Shown: positions 41,783 through 49,863 of the stretch, one piece after another | Layout: every line of letters starts with the position of its first letter | Numbering within the stretch: the first letter of the stretch is position 1 | Assembly (NCBI RefSeq): GCF_036090055.1 | Contig: NZ_CP107970.1 | Coordinates: forward strand, 4,609,001-4,673,000 | Source: Nocardioides sp. NBC_00368 | Lineage (GTDB): Bacteria; Actinomycetota; Actinomycetes; Propionibacteriales; Nocardioidaceae | DNA: 64,000 nucleotides | Reading direction: 5' to 3' | Translations under genes and position numbers: made by a program | The notes under the pieces: model-generated | Databases searched by the model: none | The model's input: only the letters and a program-made list of their open reading frames with translations | What the model was told of the DNA's origin: nothing

Positions 41783-42930
41783 GCGGGCAGGCGTACGTGG
41801 AACCGGCAGCCGGTCGCGGCCGGAAGGTTCTCCACCCAGACCCTGCCGCGGTGCGCGTCGACGAGACCCTTGACGATGGCGAGGCCGAACCCGGCGCCCT
41901 GGGCGCTGGTGCCGTCGGCGCTCTCGGGCGCGGCCGGGGTGCGCGCAGTGCTGCCCTGCCAGCCGAGGTCGAAGACCCGCTCCATGTCGCCGGGATCCAG
42001 GCCGCCGCAGCCGTCGCTGACGCTGAGGTCGATGCTGCGTACCTCTCCGGGGGCCAGCTGGCAACGGACCTCGACCGTGCCGTCGGCGGGGGTGTGGCGG
42101 ATCGCGTTCATCAGCAGGTTGGAGACGACCCGGGACAGGCTGGCCGGGTCGGCGGTGATCTCGAGGCCGTCCTCGACCTGGCCGCCGAGCCGCACCCGCC
42201 GCTCGCGGGCGACCGGGTCGGCGCCGGCCAGTGCCTCGCTGACCAGGTCGCCGAGCAGGACCGGCTCGGGCGTCAGGGTGAGCGCTCCGGCCTGGATCCG
42301 GGAGAGCTCGAAGAGGTCGTCCACGAGCCGGGCCAGCCGCTCGACCTCGACGCGGATGCGCTGGTGGTAGCGGTGCGGGTCGGCCGCGATCCCGTCCTCG
42401 AGCGCCTCGGCCATCGCGCGCAACCCGGCCAGCGGCGTACGCAGGTCGTGGGCGACCCACGAGATCAGCTCGCGCCGCGACTCCTCGAGCCGCGCCTCCC
42501 GGGCGCTCGCCTCCTCGAGCCGCCGCTGCGTCTCGGCGAGCTCGGCCGACAGCGACCGGAGCTCGCGCGGCCCGCTCTCGGAGGGCAGCTGATGCCCGCC
42601 GAGCGCCATCTCCCGGGCCTGCCGCTGGACGGCGCCTGACCAGCGGACCATCGCGGAGCCGATGACGAGCGCGACCAGGATCGCCACGACCACGGCGATC
42701 GAGGTGACCACGGTGATGACCAGCAGGTCGTGGCCGGAGAGGAACATGAGCCAGGCGACGGCGAGCACGCCCCCGAACACGGTCAGCACGGCGACCGTGG
42801 CGGCCAGGGTGAGCTGCCAGCGGATCGACCAGCGTCGCGTCAGCCAGGCGACCAGGAGCCCGACCAGGCCGACCGTGAGACCGGCGCCCGCGGCGACGAG
42901 CGAGATCAGGACGGCATCGGCGAACTTCAT
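41779..42930 (-). CDS. Sensor histidine kinase
   Basis: 383 aa. Three or four N-terminal membrane helices (residues about 5-30, 40-64, 70-95) with almost no external loop, a coiled linker, HisKA with His161 in SWVAHDLRTPLAG, and an HATPase_c domain with NLLMNAIRHTP, SDGCGG and GAGFGLAIVKGL. The lack of an external sensor domain suggests it senses the membrane or a partner protein. ATG overlaps the response regulator stop (ATGA). Last gene of the seven-gene operon starting at 47214. Confidence 0.95.
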   Translation of the reverse strand: MKFADAVLISLVAAGAGLTVGLVGLLVAWLTRRWSIRWQLTLAATVAVLTVFGGVLAVAWLMFLSGHDLLVITVVTSIAVVVAILVALVIGSAMVRWSGAVQRQAREMALGGHQLPSESGPRELRSLSAELAETQRRLEEASAREARLEESRRELISWVAHDLRTPLAGLRAMAEALEDGIAADPHRYHQRIRVEVERLARLVDDLFELSRIQAGALTLTPEPVLLGDLVSEALAGADPVARERRVRLGGQVEDGLEITADPASLSRVVSNLLMNAIRHTPADGTVEVRCQLAPGEVRSIDLSVSDGCGGLDPGDMERVFDLGWQGSTARTPAAPESADGTSAQGAGFGLAIVKGLVDAHRGRVWVENLPAATGCRFHVRLPA

Positions 42931-43613
42931 GCGCCCACCTCCGCGGACTCCCAGCGGTAGCCGACGCCCCAGACCGTGACCAGCCGCTCCGGCCGGGTCG
43001 GGTCGGACTCGATCTTCTCCCGCAGCCGGCGTACGTGGACCGTGACCGTCGAGCGGTCGCCGATCGTCCAGCCCCACACGTGCTCGAGCAGGTCCTCCCG
43101 GGTGAAGGCCTTGCCGGGGTGAGCGATCAGGTAGCGGAGCAGGTCGAACTCGCGCGTGGTCAGCGCCAGCTCCGTCCCGGCGTTCGTGGCCACCCGCCGG
43201 TCCGCGTCCACCACGAGCGGGCCGTCCGAGACCACGCCGCCCTCACCCGAGTGGCCGGTGCGCTTGAGCACCGAGTCGACCCGGAGCACCAGCTCCCGCG
43301 GGCTGAACGGCTTGCCGACGTAGTCGTCGGCGCCGAGCTCGAGCCCCATGATCCGGTCGGCCTCGCTGCCGAGCGCGGTGAGCATGATGATCGGCACCTC
43401 GCTCGCCTGACGCAGCCGCCGGCACACCTCCAGCCCGTCGATACCGGGCAGCATCAGGTCGAGGACGACGATGTCGGCGGGGCGCTCGCTCATCGCGCGG
43501 AGGGCCTGCTCGCCGTCGCCGGCCTCGACGACGTCGTGCGAGCCCGCGCGCAGGTAGGACGCCAGCACCTCACGGACGGTGAGGTCGTCGTCGACCACGA
43601 GCACACGTGCCAT
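42927..43613 (-). CDS. OmpR-family response regulator
   Basis: 228 aa. Receiver domain with Asp9-Asp10 pocket, phospho-acceptor Asp52 in VVLDLMLPGIDG and conserved Thr/Lys (MLTALG, GKPFSP), then a winged-helix Trans_reg_C domain (LALTTREFDLLRYL, TVTVHVRRLREKIE, TVWGVGYRW). ATG 43613 overlaps the upstream membrane protein stop as TGATG. Partner of the kinase that follows. Its targets are unknown; its own operon is a candidate. Confidence 0.95.
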   Translation of the reverse strand: MARVLVVDDDLTVREVLASYLRAGSHDVVEAGDGEQALRAMSERPADIVVLDLMLPGIDGLEVCRRLRQASEVPIIMLTALGSEADRIMGLELGADDYVGKPFSPRELVLRVDSVLKRTGHSGEGGVVSDGPLVVDADRRVATNAGTELALTTREFDLLRYLIAHPGKAFTREDLLEHVWGWTIGDRSTVTVHVRRLREKIESDPTRPERLVTVWGVGYRWESAEVGA

Positions 43614-44044
43614 CAGCTCTGCTCCTCCTCGACGGTCCGCTGTCGCGAGCGTAGTTCGCCGAGCGCCACGGCGACACCGGCGCATACGCACAGCAGCGCG
43701 AACACCACCAGCCCCTGGGTGTAGTCGCGGTCCAGCAGCGTCGGGTTGTCCGGCTTCGCGCCGAACCGGCCGAGGACCGGGATCGCGACCAGGACGGTCG
43801 GCCCGAGCAGCACCAGCACCGTCACCGCGCCCCGGGCGACCGCCCGCGGCAGCAGCCGGCCGCCGAGCCACCCCAGCGCCAGCACCGCCGGCGCCAGGAT
43901 CCCGTCGTGGATCACGACCGCGGCCGCCAGCCAGACCACGACCTCGGTGATCTGGCCGATGTCCTGCCTGCTCAGCAGCAGCCAGGCTCCGTACGCCATC
44001 CCGACCGTGCCGAGGCCGATCAGCCCGCCGCGTACCCCTCTCAT
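43613..44044 (-). CDS. Small membrane protein, four TM
   Basis: 143 aa, not recognised. Four membrane helices (GGLIGLGTVGMAYGAWLLL, VVVWLAAAVVIHDGILAPAV, ARGAVTVLVLLGPTVLVAIP, LVVFALLCVCAGVAVALG) with a DRDYTQGLV loop. ATG overlaps the Mo-oxidoreductase stop (ATGA). It could be an anchor or heme partner for the oxidoreductase, or link it to the kinase, but there is no motif to prove this. Confidence 0.8.
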   Translation of the reverse strand: MRGVRGGLIGLGTVGMAYGAWLLLSRQDIGQITEVVVWLAAAVVIHDGILAPAVLALGWLGGRLLPRAVARGAVTVLVLLGPTVLVAIPVLGRFGAKPDNPTLLDRDYTQGLVVFALLCVCAGVAVALGELRSRQRTVEEEQS

Positions 44045-45186
44045 GCCAGCACCTCGATCCGGGATACCCACTTGGTCTGCATGACGCCGGGACGGTCGGG
44101 GGCGATGAGCCGGACCGGGTACCCGTGGTCCATCGAGAGCGTCTCGCCGTCGAGCTCGAGCGCCATCAGGGTCCGGTCGTCGTCGGCGAAGTTCGCCGGC
44201 AGCACGGTGTCGGAGGAGGCGCTGAACGTCTGGATCGACCGGATCCTGACGTCCCGCCCCGGAGGTGCGCCGACCAGGTCGAGCAGGTCGCGCAGGCGTA
44301 CGCCCCGCCACTCGCCCGTCGCGCTCCATCCCTCCACGCAGGCGATCGGCAGGGTGGAGATCCGCTGCTGCATCGCGACCAGATCTTGGCGGGACAGGGC
44401 CCGGGACGTCGCCCCGTGGACGAGCTCGAGGCGGTAGGAGGAGCTGCTCGCCTCGGCCACGACACCGGCGGAGTGGGCCGTGCGGTTGATCGGGATGCCG
44501 TGCTTCCGGGAACGTGGGGACAGGGCCGCGATGCGACCGGCTCCGGGGACGGTGCCGGCGGTGTAGAGGAAGGCGGCGGCCAGGGCCGAGGTGCCGGCCA
44601 GGACCAGTACGCCACGACGGCTGACCGGCCCCGCTCGGCGCGCGTTCGGCCGGTCGTGGGCGGTGTCGTCGACGTCGCCGGTCAGGGCGTCACGGATGAT
44701 CGGCAGCTTCACCGCGATGTGCACCAACAGCGCCCCGACGGCGACGAAGGCGAGCGCGTAGTGGGTGGCCCGGAAGCTGAAGCCCCAGGGATACCACTGC
44801 GCGACGTTGAGCAGGCCGGTCGTGAGCTGGACCAGCGAGGTGCTGACCAGGATCGCGATCGAGCCGCGCTCGAGCGCCGTCGGCAGGGCCTCACGGACCC
44901 GTCGCGGCACCGGCTGGAAGAGCTTGGGGAAGACGACCCACAGCTTGACCAGCAGGAGCGGGATCGCAGCGGTGCCGGCGACGACGTGCAGGCCCTGGGT
45001 GACCTGGTAGAGCCACGACGGGCTCGTCGGCAGCGGCACCGGCTGCTGGTCGCCCTGGGCGTAGTGGCTGATCAGCCCGGTCGCGAGCGCGATCACGAAG
45101 CAGATGCCGAGCCACAGTCCCACCCGGGCGGCGACCGCGGCGCTGCGCAGGCGCGAGGTGAACGAGTCCTCGGACGGGATCCTCAT
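44041..45186 (-). CDS. Membrane cytochrome-b-like / molybdopterin oxidoreductase fusion (sulfite oxidase fold)
   Basis: 381 aa. Residues about 20-175 contain four helices with several His residues (HYAQGDQQ, GLHVVAGT, THYALAF, LLVHIAVK), like cytochrome b561-type anchors. A twin-Arg-like stretch (SRRGVLVLAGTSALAAAF, near 195) leads into an Oxidored_molyb domain with Cys283 in LPIACVEGW (molybdenum ligand as in sulfite oxidase or MsrP), RGVRLRDLLDLVG, and MDHGYPVRLIAPD. Reaction unknown; electrons would leave through the membrane anchor. ATG overlaps the methyltransferase stop. Molybdopterin synthesis genes are not in the window. Confidence 0.88.
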   Translation of the reverse strand: MRIPSEDSFTSRLRSAAVAARVGLWLGICFVIALATGLISHYAQGDQQPVPLPTSPSWLYQVTQGLHVVAGTAAIPLLLVKLWVVFPKLFQPVPRRVREALPTALERGSIAILVSTSLVQLTTGLLNVAQWYPWGFSFRATHYALAFVAVGALLVHIAVKLPIIRDALTGDVDDTAHDRPNARRAGPVSRRGVLVLAGTSALAAAFLYTAGTVPGAGRIAALSPRSRKHGIPINRTAHSAGVVAEASSSSYRLELVHGATSRALSRQDLVAMQQRISTLPIACVEGWSATGEWRGVRLRDLLDLVGAPPGRDVRIRSIQTFSASSDTVLPANFADDDRTLMALELDGETLSMDHGYPVRLIAPDRPGVMQTKWVSRIEVLA

Positions 45187-45881
45187 GACGTCTCCTCCAC
45201 GAGCACGGCCACCCACCGATCGCGGCCGGGCGTCAGCGCCCGGACCCGGGACGGGGGCCGGGGCTCGGTCGGACGGAGCTGCGGCAGCGGCGCCAGCCGG
45301 GTGACCGCGAACCCGGCCTCGGTCGCGATCGACCTGATCGCGTCGGCGCCGACGGTCGCCCACGGGAACTGGGAGGAGCCGCCGCAGTCGCAGACGAGCT
45401 CAGCCAGCAGCGGGCCGCTCGGCGTCCCCGGCGGGTGCACCTCGGCGACCACCCGGCCGCCCGGGACCAGCAGCCGGCGTAGACGGGCGAGGAGGGCCAG
45501 CGGGTCCCCACCGATCCCGAGGTTGCCGTCGGCGAGGAGAGCGGTCGCCCACCACCCTTCGCCGGGAAGGGGTTCGAAGACGTCGCGACACACCGCGCGA
45601 CCACCGCGCGCCGCGGTCTCGGCGACGGCCTCCGGGACGACGTCGACGCCGAGCGACGGCAGGCCCCGAGCGGTGAGTGCGGCGGTCATCCTGCCGGGAC
45701 CACAGCCGAGGTCGATCGTCGGCCCGGCGCAGTAGGAGAGCAGCGCGAGGTCGGCCGCGTCGGCGGTGCGGGTCCAGTCCTCGACCGGCAGCCGCGAGGC
45801 CCTGCCGTCGACGTTCACGACCCGACACCGCTCGCTGGCGAAGGCGTGCCCGAACGCCGACTCCGCCACCGCCGCCGTCAT
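45183..45881 (-). CDS. Class I SAM-dependent methyltransferase
   Basis: 232 aa. Motif I TIDLGCGPGRMT near residues 54-65, SLGVDVVPEAV (motif II), then LLADGNLGIGGDP and LLVPGGRVVAEVHPPG (motif post-III). No signal peptide. Substrate unknown. The gene overlaps both neighbours by four bases (ATGA), tying it to the glycosyltransferase and DUF2064 genes upstream and the Mo-oxidoreductase downstream. This arrangement recurs in actinobacteria, which suggests a shared glycolipid or cofactor pathway. Confidence 0.88.
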   Translation of the reverse strand: MTAAVAESAFGHAFASERCRVVNVDGRASRLPVEDWTRTADAADLALLSYCAGPTIDLGCGPGRMTAALTARGLPSLGVDVVPEAVAETAARGGRAVCRDVFEPLPGEGWWATALLADGNLGIGGDPLALLARLRRLLVPGGRVVAEVHPPGTPSGPLLAELVCDCGGSSQFPWATVGADAIRSIATEAGFAVTRLAPLPQLRPTEPRPPSRVRALTPGRDRWVAVLVEETS

Positions 45882-46549
45882 CGGGTCACCCGCGCGATCT
45901 CGGTGGCGATCTCCGCGGCAGCCGCGGCGAAGCGGGTCCCGGGGGCGGCTGCGGCGACGGGGGCGACATCGGCGAGGTGGTCGACGTCGCGAAGCCGCTC
46001 ACCGGCAGCGACGCGGAGACCCAGTGCTTCGAGGGCGGCGCGGGTGGCTGCGTACGTCTCGGGGGTGGACATGGGGACCTCGCGCAGTGCCGCGGCGGCG
46101 GAGGGGTCGCGGAGCGCCAGGGCCCACCAGCCGCCGTCCTCGGCGGGGGCGAGCACGGCGTCGGCAGCGTCCAGTCCGGCGGCCACGGCCAGCAGTCGGG
46201 CCGGCGTCACCTGCGGGGTGTCCATCCCGATCTGCACCACCGGCCCGGCGACATCGGCGTGTGCGTTCGCCAGCCGCTCGCCGAGCCCCTTGCCGCGCTG
46301 CGGGGTGACGGTCCAGCCGGCGATCGCCGACTCGATCTCCACCGCCCGGAATCCCGCGGAGACGTCTCCGGAGAGGGCCAGCCGGCATCGTTCCGGTCCG
46401 ACGGCGAGGGTGCACGCCTCGATCGTGTCCAGCAACGAGGCCGCGGCGACGGCGGTCGCGGCCGTCTCCCCGATCTCGGCCGCGAGCCGGGTCTTCACCA
46501 GCCCGGGGACCGGTGCCTTGGCCACGAGGAGCACTGTCGGGGCCGTCAT
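45878..46549 (-). CDS. DUF2064 / TIGR04282 glycosyltransferase-like protein
   Basis: 223 aa. Begins TVLLVAKAPVPGLVKTRLAAEIGE, the signature of the TIGR04282 (arsenosugar biosynthesis-like, rSAM-associated) nucleotide-diphospho-sugar transferase fold; GMDTPQVTPARL supplies the metal-binding Asp and GGWWALALRD is conserved. Probably uses or makes an activated sugar. ATG 46549 overlaps the GT2 stop; the longer reading is antisense-like. Paired with a GT2 enzyme and a methyltransferase, as is usual for this family. Confidence 0.87.
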   Translation of the reverse strand: MTAPTVLLVAKAPVPGLVKTRLAAEIGETAATAVAAASLLDTIEACTLAVGPERCRLALSGDVSAGFRAVEIESAIAGWTVTPQRGKGLGERLANAHADVAGPVVQIGMDTPQVTPARLLAVAAGLDAADAVLAPAEDGGWWALALRDPSAAAALREVPMSTPETYAATRAALEALGLRVAAGERLRDVDHLADVAPVAAAAPGTRFAAAAAEIATEIARVTR

Positions 46550-47214
46550 GCGAGCACCCGCCAGAAGTCGTACGCAGCCCGCAGGCTGCCCCGCACCGAG
46601 CCGGAGACCTTGGAGCGGGTGCCGGCGGTCCGAGGGTGGTAGTCGACGTCGATCTCGTGCACCCGCCAGCCGGCCCGGGCCGCCCGATCGAGGAGCTCGA
46701 CGGGGTAGCCGGAGCGCCGGTCCTCCACGCCGAGCCCGAGCAGCGCCTCGCGGCGGGCCGCGCGCAGCGGGGCGATGTCGCGCACCCGCAGACCGGTACG
46801 CCGCCGCAGCGCGCGCAGGACGAGCCGGTTGCCGACCCGGGCGTGCCACGGCTGGGCGCCCGGCGTCACCGGCCGGCGGCAGCCCAGCGCCAGGTCGGCC
46901 TCGTCGCGCCTGATCGTCTCGACCAGCGGCAGCGCGGCCTCGGGATCGAAGGAGCCGTCGCCGTCCATCACCACGACGTAGGGGGCGGTGGCAGCCAGCA
47001 GGCCGGCGTGCACGGCCGCCCCGTATCCGGGCCGCGACTCCGACACCACCCGCGCCCCCAGCTCACGGGCGACGTCGGCGGTGCCGTCGGTCGAGCCGTT
47101 GTCGACGACGATCACGGACAGCTCCGCCGGCACGCGTGGCAACAGCTCACGCAGGGCGGCGGCCTCGTCGCGGCAGGGCAGCACGAGGTCGGTCTCGGGG
47201 CGGTTCTGGGCCAT
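46546..47214 (-). CDS. Family 2 glycosyltransferase
   Basis: 222 aa. LVLPCRDEAAALRELL at the N-terminus, VIVVDNGSTDGTADVA, then VVMDGDGSFDPE with the DxD-like metal site, and a C-terminal acceptor part with DIAPLRAARRE and YPVELLDRAARAGW. No membrane helix, so a cytoplasmic polyprenyl-phosphate-type or lipid glycosyltransferase is possible. First gene of the seven-gene operon; 112 bases separate it from the divergent membrane protein at 47327. Confidence 0.9.
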   Translation of the reverse strand: MAQNRPETDLVLPCRDEAAALRELLPRVPAELSVIVVDNGSTDGTADVARELGARVVSESRPGYGAAVHAGLLAATAPYVVVMDGDGSFDPEAALPLVETIRRDEADLALGCRRPVTPGAQPWHARVGNRLVLRALRRRTGLRVRDIAPLRAARREALLGLGVEDRRSGYPVELLDRAARAGWRVHEIDVDYHPRTAGTRSKVSGSVRGSLRAAYDFWRVLA

Positions 47215-47326
47215 GGAACCGACTCTAGGAATGCGCCGCGCCCGATGGGGCCGGCAGATCTTACGGTCCGATGACGTGGCCGTTGCGCGGCGCCGACCGG
47301 GCCTCCACCCACCTACGCTCGCAGTC

Positions 47327-48682
47327 GTGAACTCCTCAGCTCACCGCGCTGCCCTGGTGGGGCTCCTCGCCACGCTGACCCTCGTGGCCGCGGCCGTCGT
47401 CGTGCCGCCGCTCCTCGGCTGGCAGGTGTGGACCCGCGTGCACATCGAGGACGGAACCTTTCCGCCGCTCCACGGATTTCCCGAGGTCAAGGCCGGGATC
47501 GGCACGGTCTTTGCGATCCTGCTCGCCCTCGCGTCGTTGCGCTGGGCCGACCTGGTCGCGACCCGGCTCCCGTGGCGGCGCCTGCTCGTGGTGGCGTACG
47601 GCGCCGGGCTGGGGTGGCTGTTGTCGCTGGCGCTCGTGGACGGCGCCGAGGGCATCTCCGGGGTGCTCGGGAGCCGGTCCGAGTACCTCGGCACCGCCCG
47701 GGCGGTCGACGACGTGGGCGGCCTGCTGCGGGAGTACGTCGCCCGGATCCCCTACGACGCGCCCGACGGCAACTGGCCGGTCCACATCGCCGGGCATCCG
47801 CCCGGGATGGTCCTCTTCTTCGTGCTCCTGGTGAAGGTGGGTCTCGGCGGCGACCTGGCCGCCGGGCTGGTCGTGACGGTGATCGCCGCGACCCTGCCTC
47901 TGGCGGTCATGACGACGGTCCGCGTCCTCGGCAGCGAGTCCGGGGCTCGCGCGGCCGCGCCCTATCTCGTCCTCACCCCGTCCGCCGTGTTCCTCGCCGT
48001 CTCCGCCGACGCGGTGATGGCGGCGACCGCCGCCTGGGGGATGTGCTGCCTGGCCCTCGCCTGCCGGGGTGGCCCGCGCCGCGGCTGGCCGTGGGCGGTC
48101 GTGGCCGGGCTGCTCCTCGGCTACCTGGTGATGATGTCGTACGGCCTCCCGCTGGTCGGCGTGCTCGCGCTCGCGGTGCTGTGGCTGGGCAGCGGCCGAC
48201 GGTGGGGATGGTCCCGGGGTTGGTGGGTGCTTCCGGTCGCCGCTGTCTCGGCGCTCGCGGTGGTTCTCGTCTTCGCCGCGGGCGGTTTCGCGTGGTGGGA
48301 GGCCTACCCGGTGCTGGTCGACCGCTACTGGGACGGTCTCGCGAGTCAGCGTCCGGGGGCCTACTGGACCTGGGGGAACCTGGCCGCGCTCGCGATCAGT
48401 GCCGGCCCGCTCGTCGGCGCCGGGATCGGCGCCACCTGGGCCTCCCGGCGCAACCTCGAGGACCGGGTGGTCGTGGTCCTGGTGGCCGCGGCGCTGATCA
48501 TGGTCGCCCTGGCCGATGCCTCGCAGATGAGCCGGGCCGAGGTCGAACGGATCTGGCTGCCGTTCATCCCCGGGCTCACCCTCGGCTGTGCGCTCCTGCC
48601 CGAGCGGTGGCGACGCCCCGGCCTCGCGCTCCAGCTCGGCACCGCGCTGCTCGTCGAGCACCTGTTGCACACGAGCTGGTGA
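47327..48682 (+). CDS. Integral membrane protein, glycosyltransferase-C-like
   Basis: 451 aa with about eleven membrane helices and one large external loop between helix 3 and helix 4 (YLGTARAVDDVGGLLREYVARIPYD...NWPVHIAGHPPG). The loop carries paired acids and HIAGHPPG, reminiscent of GT-C mannosyl- or arabinosyltransferases, but the family is not certain. GTG 47327 has no ribosome site and a -10-like TACGCT lies 10-15 bases upstream, so it is probably leaderless. Divergent from the GT2 gene; both could build the same envelope glycan. Ends before the family 1 repeat. Confidence 0.75.
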   Translation: MNSSAHRAALVGLLATLTLVAAAVVVPPLLGWQVWTRVHIEDGTFPPLHGFPEVKAGIGTVFAILLALASLRWADLVATRLPWRRLLVVAYGAGLGWLLSLALVDGAEGISGVLGSRSEYLGTARAVDDVGGLLREYVARIPYDAPDGNWPVHIAGHPPGMVLFFVLLVKVGLGGDLAAGLVVTVIAATLPLAVMTTVRVLGSESGARAAAPYLVLTPSAVFLAVSADAVMAATAAWGMCCLALACRGGPRRGWPWAVVAGLLLGYLVMMSYGLPLVGVLALAVLWLGSGRRWGWSRGWWVLPVAAVSALAVVLVFAAGGFAWWEAYPVLVDRYWDGLASQRPGAYWTWGNLAALAISAGPLVGAGIGATWASRRNLEDRVVVVLVAAALIMVALADASQMSRAEVERIWLPFIPGLTLGCALLPERWRRPGLALQLGTALLVEHLLHTSW

Positions 48683-48690
48683 ACAGGGAC

Positions 48691-48765
48691 CCAGGGATAC
48701 CCGGTCGACCGGGTATCCCTGGACATGACGGGCACTGAAACACCCCGCAAGCCCAAGAAGTGCCC
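48691..48765. repeat. Palindromic intergenic repeat, family 1 copy B
   Basis: A perfect 32-base palindrome (48691-48722) with half CCAGGGATACCCGGTC. It is followed by a hairpin GGGCACT (48730-48736) / AGTGCCC (48759-48765). Read on the minus strand, the flank matches copy A: CACTTCT.GGG, then TGTT.CA.TGCC, then the palindrome. It lies between convergent genes. Confidence 0.85.
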
Positions 48766-48810
48766 ATCAAGTGCCGGGACACCTCTCACGATGTGGACGC
48801 GCTTCTCGGT

Positions 48811-49863
48811 TCAGCTGTGCATCCGCAGCGGATCGGTGGCGAAAGCGGGAAGCCCAACGTCAGGCAGCACCTCGGCGCGGAAGCCGAGCTCCTTCTCCGC
48901 GAGCTGTGGGGAGGCGACGACATGGCGTACGTCGCCGATCCGGTAGCGCCCGGTGACGACCGGCGCCACCTCCTGCCCGGCACCTCGCGCGACCAGCTCG
49001 GCCACCTGCCTGATCGTGACCGGGTGTCCGGATGCGACGTTGTAGGCCGCCAGCTCACCGGCCGGCCGCTCGGCGGTCGCCTCCAACGCCGCCAGGTTGG
49101 CGCGGGCGACGTCGTCGACGTGGACGAAGTCGCGCTGCTGGCCGCCGTCCTCGAACACCTGCGGCGCCTCGCCCCGCTCCAGCGAGGACCGGAAGATCGC
49201 GGCCACCCCGGAGTAGGGCGTGTCGGCAGGCATGTGCGGCCCGTAGACGTTGTGGTAGCGCAGCGCGATCGCGGTCGCGTCCGCCTGGCGGGCCCACGCG
49301 GAGGCATAGTGCTCCTGGGCGACCTTGCTGGCTGCGTACGAGCTGCGGGGGTCGAGCCGCGCCGACTCGGCCACCGTCGCCCAGGCCAGCGCGCCGCCGC
49401 ACAGGTCGCAGTGGTTCTCGAAGTCGCCGGCGTCGAGCGCGGTGCGTGAGCGCGGCGGCGGCACCCGGTCGCCGTGGGTCTCGCAGACGTAGCGGCCCTC
49501 GCCGTAGACCACCATCGACGAGGCCAGCACCAGCCGGGAGACCCCGTGCGCGCTCATCGCCGCCAGGAGCGCCGCGGTGCCGAGGTCGTTGTGGGCTGCG
49601 TACAGCGGGAGGTCGGCCACCGTCACCCCGGCCCCGACGACGGCAGCCTGGTGGCACACCGCGTCGACGCCGTCCAGCAGGTCGCCCCACCCGTCGGCGT
49701 CGCGTACGTCGAGCAGGTGGGTGTCCGGAGGCACCGAGGCGGACGGGCCGTGCGCCATCAGGAGCAGCGCATCGACACGTACGACCTCGTGACCGGCCTC
49801 CTCCAGGACCCGGCCGATGGCGGTACCGATGAAGCCGGCCGAGCCGGTGAGCAGGACCCTCAT
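48811..49863 (-). CDS. NAD-dependent sugar epimerase/dehydratase
   Basis: 350 aa, extended SDR. GSAGFIGTAIG at residues 7-17 binds NAD; catalytic SSMVVYGEG and YAASKVAQE (Tyr-x3-Lys) follow. A Cys-bearing insert, ENHCDLCGGALAW, sits near residue 150 and may bind zinc; it is not in ordinary UDP-glucose epimerases. RYHNVYGPHMP and DFVHVDDVARA match UDP-glucose 4-epimerase-type enzymes. ATG overlaps the mtnP stop (ATGA). With the nearby glycosyltransferases it probably supplies a nucleotide sugar. Confidence 0.9.
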   Translation of the reverse strand: MRVLLTGSAGFIGTAIGRVLEEAGHEVVRVDALLLMAHGPSASVPPDTHLLDVRDADGWGDLLDGVDAVCHQAAVVGAGVTVADLPLYAAHNDLGTAALLAAMSAHGVSRLVLASSMVVYGEGRYVCETHGDRVPPPRSRTALDAGDFENHCDLCGGALAWATVAESARLDPRSSYAASKVAQEHYASAWARQADATAIALRYHNVYGPHMPADTPYSGVAAIFRSSLERGEAPQVFEDGGQQRDFVHVDDVARANLAALEATAERPAGELAAYNVASGHPVTIRQVAELVARGAGQEVAPVVTGRYRIGDVRHVVASPQLAEKELGFRAEVLPDVGLPAFATDPLRMHS

